A stretch of 56,201 bases of DNA from Fuerstiella sp. (GTDB taxonomy: Bacteria; Planctomycetota; Planctomycetia; Planctomycetales; Planctomycetaceae), in NCBI GenBank assembly GCA_014238335.1, contig JABABI010000046.1:1-56201 (forward strand), read 5' to 3'. Positions 9,188-18,028 of the stretch are shown here, one piece after another. The position numbers and the translations under genes are program-made. How positions within the stretch are numbered: the first letter of the stretch is position 1; each line of letters opens with the position of its first letter. Below the pieces are notes generated by a model that made no database searches, had not been told where the DNA came from, and worked only from the letters and a program-made list of their open reading frames with translations.

Positions 9188-11128
9188 GTGAGTACACTTC
9201 AGGTCAGTTCCAGCGAGGCACTTACTGCCGACGATTCCGAATTCGGCAGCGGAGTCTGGGAGATGCTCTACGACATGCCGGCATGGGGGATCAGCCTCCT
9301 GGTCCATGTCGCCATTCTCATCGCCCTTATGAGCATCACCTGGGTGATCGAGACGCAGCGCGAAGTGGAAATCACATCAGCGTTCGAACCGGAAGAGGTC
9401 CGCCAGGAAGAGTATGTCATTAACACAGAAGTGCCGGAGGAAATTGGCAGCGACAGCAGTTTGAACATTGTTGGCCCGTCAATGGCCGTTGCACAGACCA
9501 GTGGCATCGACAATCACCGCGAGCAGCAGGAACTGATCAATGAGAATCTGATCGACCCGCGGCTTCAGACATCAGAGAGCATGCAGACTCCCAGCGAAGC
9601 GGAACTGTTGGAATCGATCGATCTGACCGGAACCACCGAACACGCCGGTGGCACGGAAGGTGCGATCGACCGCATCACTCAGGAAATCGCTGCGTCGTTA
9701 AGCCAGCGAAAAACCCTGGTGGTATGGCTGCTGGATGAGTCGCTGTCCATGGAAGGCAGACGTGAACTTGTATCAAAACGTTTTCAGGGAATCTACAAGC
9801 AGTTGGGCGCCCTTGATGTTGGCGCTGAAGAAGCGTTAAGAAGTGGGATTGTGGGGTATGGCAAGGAAGTCCATCTGCTGCAGGCAGAACCCACCTCTGA
9901 TCTTTCTCTGCTGATGAAAGCGGTGGAGTCCATCAAGAATGACAAGTCCGGAGAAGAACGGGTCTTTTCGGCGCTGAACATGGCATTAAAGACATTCCTG
10001 CCGGCCAAACGCAAGATGCGGGCCAACATGATGATGATCCTCGTCACGGACGAACGCGGCGATGACTTTCAAATGCTGGAAGACACAGTGCGTCGATGTA
10101 CTCGCGACGGTGTGAAGGTCTATTGTATCGGAAACACTTCCGTGTTCGGCCGTGAGAAAGGATACATTCCCACAACATGGGAAGTGGACGGAGAGACCTA
10201 TCAAAAAGACCTGCCCGCAGATATGGGACCGGAAACAGTCGCGGCTGAGGGGCTGCAACTTCCGTTCTGGACGGCCAGTGCCCGCAATCTCGACCGCATG
10301 TCGTCCGGTTATGGACCATACACACTATCACGCGTGTGCGCGGAAACGGGTGGAGTGTTTTTCGTGGCTGAAGATAGCCGTGGGCGCAAGTGGGACTCCG
10401 CAATCATGCGGAAGTATTCGCCGGATTATCGTCCGCTGCGTGACTATCAGCGCCAACTGTCGACGAACTCCGCCAAGTCGGCTCTCGTCAGCGCTGCCAA
10501 GCAGACTGTTCTTGATGGAGACGAACTTCCTATCCCTCAGCTTCGTTTTCAGGCGACCGACGATAACATTCTGCGACGGCAAATCACGGAGGCACAGAAA
10601 CCACTGGCGACAATGGACTATTATCTTCAGTCGCTGCATGCCATTCTGGAAGCCGGTGAACGTGATCGCGACAAGCTTGATTCCGACCGCTGGCGAGCCA
10701 GCTATGACCTGGCGATGGGACGAGTTCTGGCGATGCGAGTTCGTGCGTTTGGCTACAACGCCATGCTGGCCGAAATGAAGGCAGCTCCCAAGACATTCGA
10801 GAAAACCGGTAACAATCAGTGGCGTTTAGCTCCATCCAAAGACGTCAACGCAGGTGCGACGGTACGCAAGCTGCATAAGAAGGCCATTGAGTATCTGACT
10901 CGCGTGATCGATGAGCATCCAGGTACTCCGTGGGCCTTCCTGGCCTCGGTTGAACTTGGCGACCCGCTCGGCTGGGGATGGAATGAAAGCAAGATGCAGG
11001 TTGCGGCCGCCGGGAATGGAGGAGCCGCGGGCAATCGGGCACCTCAGTTCGCTCCCGAAGAAGAGGCCCGCCGCCAGGAGCAGCGTCGCCGACAGCAGAA
11101 GATGAAGGCAACCGAGCCGAAGCTGTAG
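9188..11128 (+). CDS. Membrane-anchored von Willebrand factor A domain protein
   Basis: A 646-residue protein. After a 30-residue cytoplasmic start there is one hydrophobic helix (about res 33-53, PAWGISLLVHVAILIALMS), the planctomycete TonB-like anchor. It is followed by an acidic linker and then a vWA domain from about residue 172. The MIDAS motif is intact: D183-E-S-L-S in WLLDESLSM, with downstream SGIVGYGKE and LVTDERGDD. So it should bind a divalent metal and a protein ligand outside the cytoplasm. The region after ~residue 430 is mostly helical and polar, and ends in a basic, Gln/Arg-rich tail. Start is GTG at 9188. A polytopic membrane protein follows after a terminator-like hairpin, so the two need not be co-transcribed. 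Partner unknown. Confidence 0.85.
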   Translation: MSTLQVSSSEALTADDSEFGSGVWEMLYDMPAWGISLLVHVAILIALMSITWVIETQREVEITSAFEPEEVRQEEYVINTEVPEEIGSDSSLNIVGPSMAVAQTSGIDNHREQQELINENLIDPRLQTSESMQTPSEAELLESIDLTGTTEHAGGTEGAIDRITQEIAASLSQRKTLVVWLLDESLSMEGRRELVSKRFQGIYKQLGALDVGAEEALRSGIVGYGKEVHLLQAEPTSDLSLLMKAVESIKNDKSGEERVFSALNMALKTFLPAKRKMRANMMMILVTDERGDDFQMLEDTVRRCTRDGVKVYCIGNTSVFGREKGYIPTTWEVDGETYQKDLPADMGPETVAAEGLQLPFWTASARNLDRMSSGYGPYTLSRVCAETGGVFFVAEDSRGRKWDSAIMRKYSPDYRPLRDYQRQLSTNSAKSALVSAAKQTVLDGDELPIPQLRFQATDDNILRRQITEAQKPLATMDYYLQSLHAILEAGERDRDKLDSDRWRASYDLAMGRVLAMRVRAFGYNAMLAEMKAAPKTFEKTGNNQWRLAPSKDVNAGATVRKLHKKAIEYLTRVIDEHPGTPWAFLASVELGDPLGWGWNESKMQVAAAGNGGAAGNRAPQFAPEEEARRQEQRRRQQKMKATEPKL

Positions 11129-11138
11129 AATCGGTGTT

Positions 11139-11170
11139 AACCACGCGGTATCCGCTGTGGTTGATTTATT
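11139..11170 (+). terminator. Rho-independent terminator after the vWA gene
   Basis: AACCAC-GCGG (11139-11148), loop tat, then CCGC-t-GTGGTT (11152-11162) forms a long hairpin with one bulge. It begins 10 bases after the stop codon and is followed by the T-rich GATTTATT. Confidence 0.6.
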
Positions 11171-11577
11171 CGCGGGGCGTTCAAGCCCCGACGGCGTATT
11201 TCCGGGTTGCCGCTGCGGGCAACGACCGACAATCAGGGGACCGGAGCCCAAAAGTCTGCGGAATTGCTGTGAATGTCCGCCATTGCGCGTCTCGGGACAG
11301 GTTGCAGGAACCACGTCGCTCGCGACCGACCGGGGTCATTGGGAGAAATATTACCGGAACTTGTGGTCCAAATAGCCCTTACTTGGAATTTGCCTGACAG
11401 ACAGCTTGCAGAAACGCAGCACAGAACGTTCAATGGTCTTGGGGAAATTGACTGGGTAGGGAGCAACAGGGCCGTTGCCCCCGTTTTACGCACTTCGTTT
11501 GCGCGCGAATCACTGCTGATTCAAGTAAGAATCATGCAGGCGATTGATTTCGCAATGCGCTCGCAGGTTCGTTGATA
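11171..11577. other. About 400-base intergenic region with a GC hairpin
   Basis: CGGGGC-gttcaa-GCCCCG (about 11173-11190) forms a perfect 6-bp stem right after the terminator. A 100-codon open frame at 11273-11575 has no recognisable features and I do not count it as a gene. No clear promoter was found for the downstream gene. Confidence 0.4.
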
Positions 11578-13038
11578 ATGGAACACGACCAATTTCTGTT
11601 CGTGATCGTGGAAAGCCCGACGTGGCTGCTCTACGTAACGCTGCTGCTGACTGCTCTGTTCTTTCGGTTCTCTCGGTTGCTGACCGTTAGGAATCTGGAC
11701 CTGCTGCTGCTGCTGCTGCTGTCAACAGCGCTGGTCGTTTCAGCGTCATCTAAACGGGATGACCTGGCGAACGCGGGTGCCGTTTTTCCGGCGACTCCCG
11801 CGCAGACGCTGGATAGTGATGAGTCTCGCGCGACACCGCTGGGTACTCTGAATCGATTCAGTTCCTTTGTCGTTCTCGCGCTGTCAGTGATATTGATAGT
11901 TCGCCTGACCTTTGACGAATCTCTGACCCGTCGACCACGTTTGGAACAAAACCTTAACCACGCAGGCCTGACGTTCCTGTTCTTCCCGGCCTTCACAATT
12001 CTGATGACGGGTGTTTTTCTTAAGGAACCGCCTGTCCGAAACATTGATTCCGTTAAGTCCGGCGTGGCACTTCTGCAGGGGCAGGAGTCATCGGACGTGA
12101 CAGCCGCCGGTCATCAGGCCACTCCACCAGCGACCGAGACAATTATCGCCGCCGGCGCGGCCAAGGTCGCGGAACTTTCCGGGCAGGTGAATCCCGAGGA
12201 AATCCGGGGCGCCTCCAGTCGAACGTCAACAGAGGAATTGATCGCCCGGATCCTTGTCGTCGTCGCGCATAGCACGGTGGTGATCGGACTGATCTACATT
12301 GGCCATAAGCACTTTTGCAGCGCTCAGCTAGGCGTATCCATGTGTTGCCTGTACCTGCTGCTGCCGTGTACGGCGTTCAATGTCCATGAGCTAACTCACG
12401 TTGTTCCGGGAGCCTGCCTGACATGGGCGTTCGCCATGTACCGAAAACCGGCCGTGGCGGGTGTCCTGCTGGGGCTGGCCTGCGGTACATTGTTCTTCGC
12501 CGTGTTTCTGCTGCCACTGTGGGCGGTTTTCTATGGCAGAAAGGGCAGCCTTCGCTTCGGCATTTCGCTTGGCGCTGTCGCTGCAGTGGTGCTGATGACC
12601 TTCGCACTGACATCAGCAACCACTGATTCGTTTGTCAACAAACTCGTAATGACGGCTAACTGGACAGCGTACCGCCTGTTTGACGCAGCGACGCCAATGT
12701 CTGAATCCGCGATTGGTCACGTGTTTCTGCGGATCATTCTGGCCGCGCTGTTCTTTGTGATGTTCGTCGCCATGACCGTCATTCCGCGTAAGAGAAACCT
12801 TGAGAATCTGCTGGCCAACTCCACCGCATTGATTGTTGCCGCACAGTTGTGGTATCCGGAAGATGTGGGCAGCTATGTGCTGTGGTATCTGCCTTTGCTG
12901 CTGCTGGTGATGTTCCGCCCCCGACTGGATCGGTTCGTTCCGCCGGAAGCGGATCACTCTCACACTACGCAGCGTCCGAGTGATCAGCAGACGCAGCACG
13001 CGGCAGGAGCGCTGTCCCGGGTCACGCTGTATCAGTGA
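11578..13038 (+). CDS. Polytopic membrane protein of unknown function
   Basis: A 486-residue integral membrane protein that I do not recognise as a named family. Hydrophobic helices occur near the N-terminus (PTWLLYVTLLLTALFF), in a Leu-rich stretch (LDLLLLLLLSTALVV, encoded by seven consecutive CTG codons at 11701-11721), at about residues 95-110 and 130-147, and then in a block of six or more from residue ~220 to 450. A soluble 70-residue loop (about 150-220) separates the two halves. The C-terminal tail is polar and His-rich (DHSHTTQ). Start is ATG at 11578; TTG two codons upstream is also possible. The Leu-rich core and repeated helix pairs could fit a glycosyltransferase-like or channel-like fold, but I see no motif to support either. 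Confidence 0.7.
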   Translation: MEHDQFLFVIVESPTWLLYVTLLLTALFFRFSRLLTVRNLDLLLLLLLSTALVVSASSKRDDLANAGAVFPATPAQTLDSDESRATPLGTLNRFSSFVVLALSVILIVRLTFDESLTRRPRLEQNLNHAGLTFLFFPAFTILMTGVFLKEPPVRNIDSVKSGVALLQGQESSDVTAAGHQATPPATETIIAAGAAKVAELSGQVNPEEIRGASSRTSTEELIARILVVVAHSTVVIGLIYIGHKHFCSAQLGVSMCCLYLLLPCTAFNVHELTHVVPGACLTWAFAMYRKPAVAGVLLGLACGTLFFAVFLLPLWAVFYGRKGSLRFGISLGAVAAVVLMTFALTSATTDSFVNKLVMTANWTAYRLFDAATPMSESAIGHVFLRIILAALFFVMFVAMTVIPRKRNLENLLANSTALIVAAQLWYPEDVGSYVLWYLPLLLLVMFRPRLDRFVPPEADHSHTTQRPSDQQTQHAAGALSRVTLYQ

Positions 13039-13196
13039 CAGAGACCACTCGGGGGTCGCTACGTGGCGGCGCACGTGTCAGCAGCTGAGAAATACGCGAA
13101 TCTGCGGCACGTCTCAGCCTTGCAATGGCTGATCGGCACCGCCAACATCCACACTTCGGTTCGTCCCGCTCTTCTCGCACAGTTGTTGCCCTCTCC

Positions 13197-15155
13197 ATGA
13201 GCATTCTTCGCACTCTAAAATCACGTTTTGCGTCAGCTCTTTCGTCACTGACCGCCGATACCGGCCCGCTGCTGGAAATGATTCGATCGTCACAGGATCC
13301 GAAGTTCGGCGACTTCCAGGTAAACTGCGCCATGCCACTGGCCAAACAGCTGGGAAAGTTACCTCGGGACGTCGCCACCGAAATCATTGACCACCTGGAC
13401 GTCAGCGATTGCTGCGAAACTCCGGATATCGCCGGACCAGGCTTTATTAACCTGCGGCTCAGAGATGAATGGATTGCAGACCGGGTCAGCCAGATCGCTG
13501 GTGATAATCGTCTGGGGGTGACGTCTGCGACGAATCCACGGCATATCGTGGTCGATTTTTCCTCACCCAATGTGGCCAAGCCAATGCACGTGGGTCACCT
13601 GCGAAGTTCCGTCATTGGTGACGCCATTTGCAGGACGTTGCGTTTCGCCGGCCATAAAGTCACCAGCGATAACCACATCGGCGACTGGGGAACTCAGTTC
13701 GGGATGATCATCTACGGTTATCGGAATTTCGTGGAAGCAGACGCCTACGACAGAAATCAGGTAGGGGAGCTGGCCCGTCTGTACAAACTGGTCAATCAAC
13801 TGTCTGACTATCACGCAGCAAAAGCAAAACTGCCTAAACTACTCGTACAACTGGGTCAGCGACAGACGGAACTCAACGAGCTAAAAAACGCCACCGCCCC
13901 TGCTGACAAGAAGACAAAGAAGAAGTTAAAAACACTGCGGAAGGCCGTGGAGGACACCCGCGGTGCTATTGCATCGGCAGAAGGTAAAGTCGACCACGTT
14001 GCCACAGATGCGACGCTGTTGGAACAGGCCAACGAACACAATGAAATTGCTCGGCTGGCACGTCAGGAAACGTCAAAGCTGCATTCCGGTGACGAATCCA
14101 ACCAACAGTTGTGGGATGAGTTTCTTCCGGCGTGTCTGGCCGCGCTGAATCAGATTTATGCACGACTCGATGTCCAATTCGATCTGACGCTTGGAGAAAG
14201 CTACTACAACCCAATGCTGGCGGGCGTGGTCAGCGACCTGAAGTCGCAGGGACTGGCGACAGACAGCGACGGCGCCACGTGTGTCTTCATTGACGGCAAT
14301 GAAGCACCATTCATCGTTCAGAAAACAGACGGAGCCTACACGTACGCAACCACTGACCTGGCAACAATTCAATACCGATTGAATGAACTGAACGCTGATG
14401 AAATCGTGTACGTCGTGGATAAACGTCAGTCCGAGCACTTCAGTCTGCTGTTCAGAACCTGCGAACTGTGGGGACTCGCTGACGTGAAGTGCCAGCACGT
14501 CAGTTTCGGTACCGTCATGGGCAATGATGGTAAGCCATTCAAGACCCGTTCCGGTGACAATGTCGGACTTGGCAGCCTGATCGACGAGGCCATCGCCCGC
14601 GCCCGCGTTGTCGTGGACGAAAACGATGATCGACGTGAACAACCGGCGTTGTCACCTGACGAACGTGCACGAGTCGCACAAATCGTCGGCACAGGCGGAA
14701 TAAAGTATGCGGATCTGCGTCACAATCGGGACAGTGACTATGTGTTCGATTGGGACAAGATGCTCGCCACGACAGGAGATACGGCTACTTACATGCAATA
14801 CGCGTACGCTCGTATCTGCGGCATTTTTCGTGAATTGAACGTCGACCGACAAAACATCGCGAGTGGCCAGGCAACCGTGCTGCTGACGTGTCCGGAAGAG
14901 CGAGCTCTCGCTCTTCAGCTCACCCAGTTTGACTATGCCATTGATTCTGTCCTTGCCGATTATCGTCCTAACCAGCTGACGTCGTGGCTGTTCGACACGG
15001 CTGGTAAATTCAGCGCATTCTATGCCCACTGTTCCGTCAAGAACGCCGAATCTCCTGAACTGCGACACAGCCGCCTGATCCTGTGCGACCTGATGGCTCG
15101 GGCGTTATGCACAGGGCTCACGCTGCTGGGCATCGAAACCGCCGAGGTCATGTGA
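13197..15155 (+). CDS. argS: Arginyl-tRNA synthetase with a coiled-coil insertion
   Basis: A class I aminoacyl-tRNA synthetase charging tRNA-Arg, 652 residues. The N-terminal Add-1 domain includes KFGDFQVNCAMPLAK (res 36-50). The HIGH signature is HVGHLRSS (131-138) in the typical SSPNVAKPMHVGHLRS context, followed by DNHIGDWGTQFG. The KMSKS-equivalent loop is GKPFKTRSGD, and the anticodon domain closes the protein (GKFSAFYAHCSV near the end). Bacterial ArgRS is usually 550-580 residues. The excess is a charged, Lys-rich helical stretch at about residues 205-295 (TELNELKN..., DKKTKKKLKTLRKA...). Start is ATG at 13197; the reading frame is open upstream to 13125 but that part lacks synthetase sequence. 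Monocistronic. Confidence 0.96.
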   Translation: MSILRTLKSRFASALSSLTADTGPLLEMIRSSQDPKFGDFQVNCAMPLAKQLGKLPRDVATEIIDHLDVSDCCETPDIAGPGFINLRLRDEWIADRVSQIAGDNRLGVTSATNPRHIVVDFSSPNVAKPMHVGHLRSSVIGDAICRTLRFAGHKVTSDNHIGDWGTQFGMIIYGYRNFVEADAYDRNQVGELARLYKLVNQLSDYHAAKAKLPKLLVQLGQRQTELNELKNATAPADKKTKKKLKTLRKAVEDTRGAIASAEGKVDHVATDATLLEQANEHNEIARLARQETSKLHSGDESNQQLWDEFLPACLAALNQIYARLDVQFDLTLGESYYNPMLAGVVSDLKSQGLATDSDGATCVFIDGNEAPFIVQKTDGAYTYATTDLATIQYRLNELNADEIVYVVDKRQSEHFSLLFRTCELWGLADVKCQHVSFGTVMGNDGKPFKTRSGDNVGLGSLIDEAIARARVVVDENDDRREQPALSPDERARVAQIVGTGGIKYADLRHNRDSDYVFDWDKMLATTGDTATYMQYAYARICGIFRELNVDRQNIASGQATVLLTCPEERALALQLTQFDYAIDSVLADYRPNQLTSWLFDTAGKFSAFYAHCSVKNAESPELRHSRLILCDLMARALCTGLTLLGIETAEVM

Positions 15156-15230
15156 TGACAGAACAGCCGGGAGCACCACCTCCAAGGGTCTACGGACTCG
15201 GGGTCGTGTGTAATGTTAGAACGTCTCAGA

Positions 15231-16499
15231 TCAATACCGCAGGACGCAGCCGAAGCTGAGACCTTTTGTATAGAACGTATCGAGGTCCGCGTTCTGGCTG
15301 ACAATCGGAGCAAACGAACCAGCGGCGCCAGGTATACTGTTGTAGTGAATGTTGTTGAAGGGCCTGGTCACCTTATACATCCACATGAAGTCGTACCCAC
15401 CGAAAATTGAAAAATTCGGCGTTAAATGCAGCTCACCGGTAAAGCTCAGTTCAAACAGTGGCGTGAATTCAATATGACTTTCCCTGAACGATCTGAGCGG
15501 GTCAGTGGCTGACACCGCCGCCTCGGTGAGTGGGCCAGAGTCTGTCTTCGCTGTGTAATCGTTCAGTGTAAAGGCAATTCTTGGAGTCATGCTGAATCTA
15601 AACTTACGATGCACGATCGATGCCCGGGCACCAACTTCCGGACCGTACATGTTGTTCGAAGTAGTGGACCTGATTTGTGACACTCGTGCCGGACCACCTG
15701 CTCCTCCGGCGTTGAATAAACCAATCTGCGAAAGCTCCTCCTCAAACGACACATAGCGAAAACCACCAAGCCACTGCCAGGCAATTCCTTCACCGGGAAC
15801 ATAACTGTCCTTGACGATAATGGCTTCCGCTCCCCACATCTTCGCCTTAAGTTCAGCAGAATAGCTCTGGTCATAGATCAGATAATTGGCAGACGCCGCG
15901 TCGGACGGAGCACCATTTGTCAGCAGCGGGACAACGACATTGGGGCGAGCTACAGTTCCTATTGCCGGAAACAGCGGGTCGCGGAACGCCTGCAGATCCG
16001 TCATTGATAACGTATCTGTGCTTTGTTCTGTGCCGAAGAATTCTAATTCGAACTCCGCACCCTGCAGATCCAGTCCCCAGGTGCCGCGAATTCCCGAATT
16101 ATCCCCCAGATCGACTCCATTCAGGTTCGGGATAATCCCCACACCAGTTGTCACGCCGCCAGCCAGTTCGTCTGCGACCGACAGCGGGTCGGTCACGTTC
16201 AGCAATGGAGCCCCGAGGAACACGTTGCCGGGACGCTCAAAGTCCATGTGCAGGTAATCAACACGAAACCAGCTGCGCTTACCCAGTGCAGTCACGAACT
16301 GTTCGATGGGCTGCTGGTCATCCCACAACTCGGGCTTCTGCCCGACATAGTAATCCAGAATCGGAGCCTGATAGCTCGATTGCGGAACGTGAACGCCTGG
16401 CATCTGAGGGTACCCGTGCTGATATTGCGCCGATGCGTCAGCACCAACAACACTCACACAGATCAGAGATACACACCGGAACAGGTTCGAACGGAACAT
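15231..16499 (-). CDS. BBP7-family outer-membrane beta-barrel protein
   Basis: A 422-residue exported protein. From ATG at 16499 the N-terminus is a signal peptide (MFRSNLFRCVSLICVSVVGADASAQ, split here as MFRSNLFRC then a hydrophobic core and an ADASAQ cleavage region). The mature part has alternating aromatic/hydrophobic strands, a WFRVDYLHMDFERPG opening typical of planctomycete BBP7 barrels, several GG-rich turns, and a C-terminal aromatic residue (SFGCVLRY) as expected for the barrel-insertion signal. BBP7 is a planctomycete-enriched family whose role is not settled; structural or porin roles are guesses. It converges on argS with a 75-base gap. An upstream in-frame start (16565) would bury the signal peptide. 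Confidence 0.8.
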   Translation of the reverse strand: MFRSNLFRCVSLICVSVVGADASAQYQHGYPQMPGVHVPQSSYQAPILDYYVGQKPELWDDQQPIEQFVTALGKRSWFRVDYLHMDFERPGNVFLGAPLLNVTDPLSVADELAGGVTTGVGIIPNLNGVDLGDNSGIRGTWGLDLQGAEFELEFFGTEQSTDTLSMTDLQAFRDPLFPAIGTVARPNVVVPLLTNGAPSDAASANYLIYDQSYSAELKAKMWGAEAIIVKDSYVPGEGIAWQWLGGFRYVSFEEELSQIGLFNAGGAGGPARVSQIRSTTSNNMYGPEVGARASIVHRKFRFSMTPRIAFTLNDYTAKTDSGPLTEAAVSATDPLRSFRESHIEFTPLFELSFTGELHLTPNFSIFGGYDFMWMYKVTRPFNNIHYNSIPGAAGSFAPIVSQNADLDTFYTKGLSFGCVLRY

Positions 16500-16805
16500 G
16501 CGAACCGGACCTTCGTAAAATCGTCGCTGGAGTGTTCGATGCCGGATACCCCGGGCTTTCAACAAAAAGCTCCGGACCGCAGACAGGATTGAAACATCGA
16601 TACACCCAAACGACCGTGATTAAACACAGCCTGCTGTGGTCGGTATCGGTCTGTAACAACTGTGAACTTTGCTCCAATTCTTCGGCTCGTATCGTTTTTA
16701 ACGCCTGAGAAAAATAGGGAACCCCGGACGTCTGTGCGGCGGTGCAGCGAGCGGCCTTCCGGCAGATTCAGCCGAATGCGTTGCCCAAGACGGTTTCACG
16801 CATCT
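16500..16805. other. 306-base intergenic region
   Basis: It lies between the PIG-L deacetylase stop and the BBP7 gene, both on the minus strand. I see no gene, terminator or clear promoter in it. Confidence 0.4.
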
Positions 16806-17717
16806 TCAGGGAGCGGGAAAAAACGGGAACAGTTCGCGGATTTCCGATTCCGATGGCTGACGCCCGTACTCGCAGATTTCGAATGCTTCGGCGTATTTCA
16901 CCTGCTTTGCCTGCTCCTCACCGTACCAGCGAATGAGCGCGCTGCGGTGGTTTTTGGCTTCGGCACCCTGCCGCCGCTCCCAACGCTGATTCAGCCATGC
17001 TTTTCGCAGTTCCGGCTGTGAAGCAGGAGGCGCTGCGGCCGCCTTTTCAGCCGATCCCAGGGCTCCCCCCTCAAATGTCTGAGACTCCAGCGCCAGCAAG
17101 GCATCGACTTTCAATTCCAGAACATCATCCAGTGCAACAGCGATATCCGCCTCAAAGGGATATGGTTTCTGAAAACGGTCGCTGGAATAAAGAAATACCG
17201 GGTTCTTCTTCAGCGGTGGAACATCCGGACAGAAAAACGGAACAGTCACCATGAAAGCGGCATCCTGCACCAATACGCCGACATAGCGGTGGTCAGGATG
17301 ATAATCCCACGGACGGTGCGCGATCACGATGTCCGCCTTCCATTCGCGAATGAGACGGGTGATCGTGCGGCGGTTCTCCAGCGTGGGCAATAGTTCGCCG
17401 TCGTGAATATCCAGCACCTGCGAAGTCACACCAAGACGCCTTGCGACCTCGGCAGATTCTGCGGTACGACGTTTCGCGAGTTCGCCGCCGGACATCTGCC
17501 AATGACCAATATCACCATTCGTTACCGACACCAGTTTGACGTGATGCCCCTGTTTTGCCCACAACGCACCGGTTCCACCGCTCTTGTACTCCGCATCGTC
17601 CGGATGAGCTCCGAAACAGATGATTCGAAGCTTGCCATCGTCGACCTCATCCGCAGTGCAGAGCGTCAGAGGCATCGCGAAAGCGAAAAACGTAATCAGC
17701 CATGGTCTCACTGTCAT
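16806..17717 (-). CDS. Exported PIG-L family deacetylase
   Basis: A 303-residue LmbE/PIG-L zinc deacetylase, likely removing an acetyl group from an N-acetylglucosamine-type sugar. A short signal peptide (res 1-22, ending LCTADE) suggests it acts outside the cytoplasm. The metal/catalytic motif AHPDDAE sits at residues 37-43, with H38, D40 and D41. The second metal motif is HPDH at 140-143. GHWQMSGGELAKRRTAESAEVA is the usual helix after the glycine strand. Start is ATG at 17717; an upstream frame to 17804 would mask the signal peptide. The substrate is not evident from its neighbours (BBP7 gene downstream, metG upstream). Confidence 0.9.
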   Translation of the reverse strand: MTVRPWLITFFAFAMPLTLCTADEVDDGKLRIICFGAHPDDAEYKSGGTGALWAKQGHHVKLVSVTNGDIGHWQMSGGELAKRRTAESAEVARRLGVTSQVLDIHDGELLPTLENRRTITRLIREWKADIVIAHRPWDYHPDHRYVGVLVQDAAFMVTVPFFCPDVPPLKKNPVFLYSSDRFQKPYPFEADIAVALDDVLELKVDALLALESQTFEGGALGSAEKAAAAPPASQPELRKAWLNQRWERRQGAEAKNHRSALIRWYGEEQAKQVKYAEAFEICEYGRQPSESEIRELFPFFPAP

Positions 17718-18028
17718 ATCGCGAAGACTCCTCTCGATTATGTTTGTAATCACAGACCGATCGTCGACGGGCAGCTGACCGATGCAGACAGACAACCGTA
17801 CCATTGTGCGGTGTCATTGTCATTGAATCCGCGGCAGAACGTTGAGCATCCCTGCCCCTGACACGAAAAACAGCCGAACGCGACACGTACGGCTGTTGAT
17901 ATTCTCACTTAAGTCACCGGATACTGGCGACGTCACGCACGCGGAATTACGGTCATCGGGTGCTGCGCCGCCGGCCCGGAGCGAGCACTATGATCGCCCG
18001 GTTTCGGGGGTTACTGCAGCCACAGCGC
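17718..18028. other. Intergenic region holding the metG terminator
   Basis: About 310 bases between metG and the deacetylase gene, both on the minus strand. Besides the terminator at 17863-17897 I see no gene. The deacetylase promoter should lie between 17718 and 17860. Confidence 0.45.
17863..17897 (-). terminator. Rho-independent terminator after metG
   Basis: Read on the minus strand: AACAGCCG (17897-17890), a 13-base loop, CGGCTGTT (17876-17869), then a run giving TTTTT overall before CG. It is a perfect 8-bp stem about 130 bases after the metG stop. Confidence 0.75.

Noticed and set aside
11273..11575. 100-codon open frame before the polytopic membrane protein
   Set aside because: No domain, no ribosome site and no coding-like composition; more likely leader DNA.
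11701..11721. Seven consecutive CTG codons as a possible unstable repeat
   Set aside because: They encode Leu within a membrane helix, so this is ordinary hydrophobic composition, although length variation is possible.
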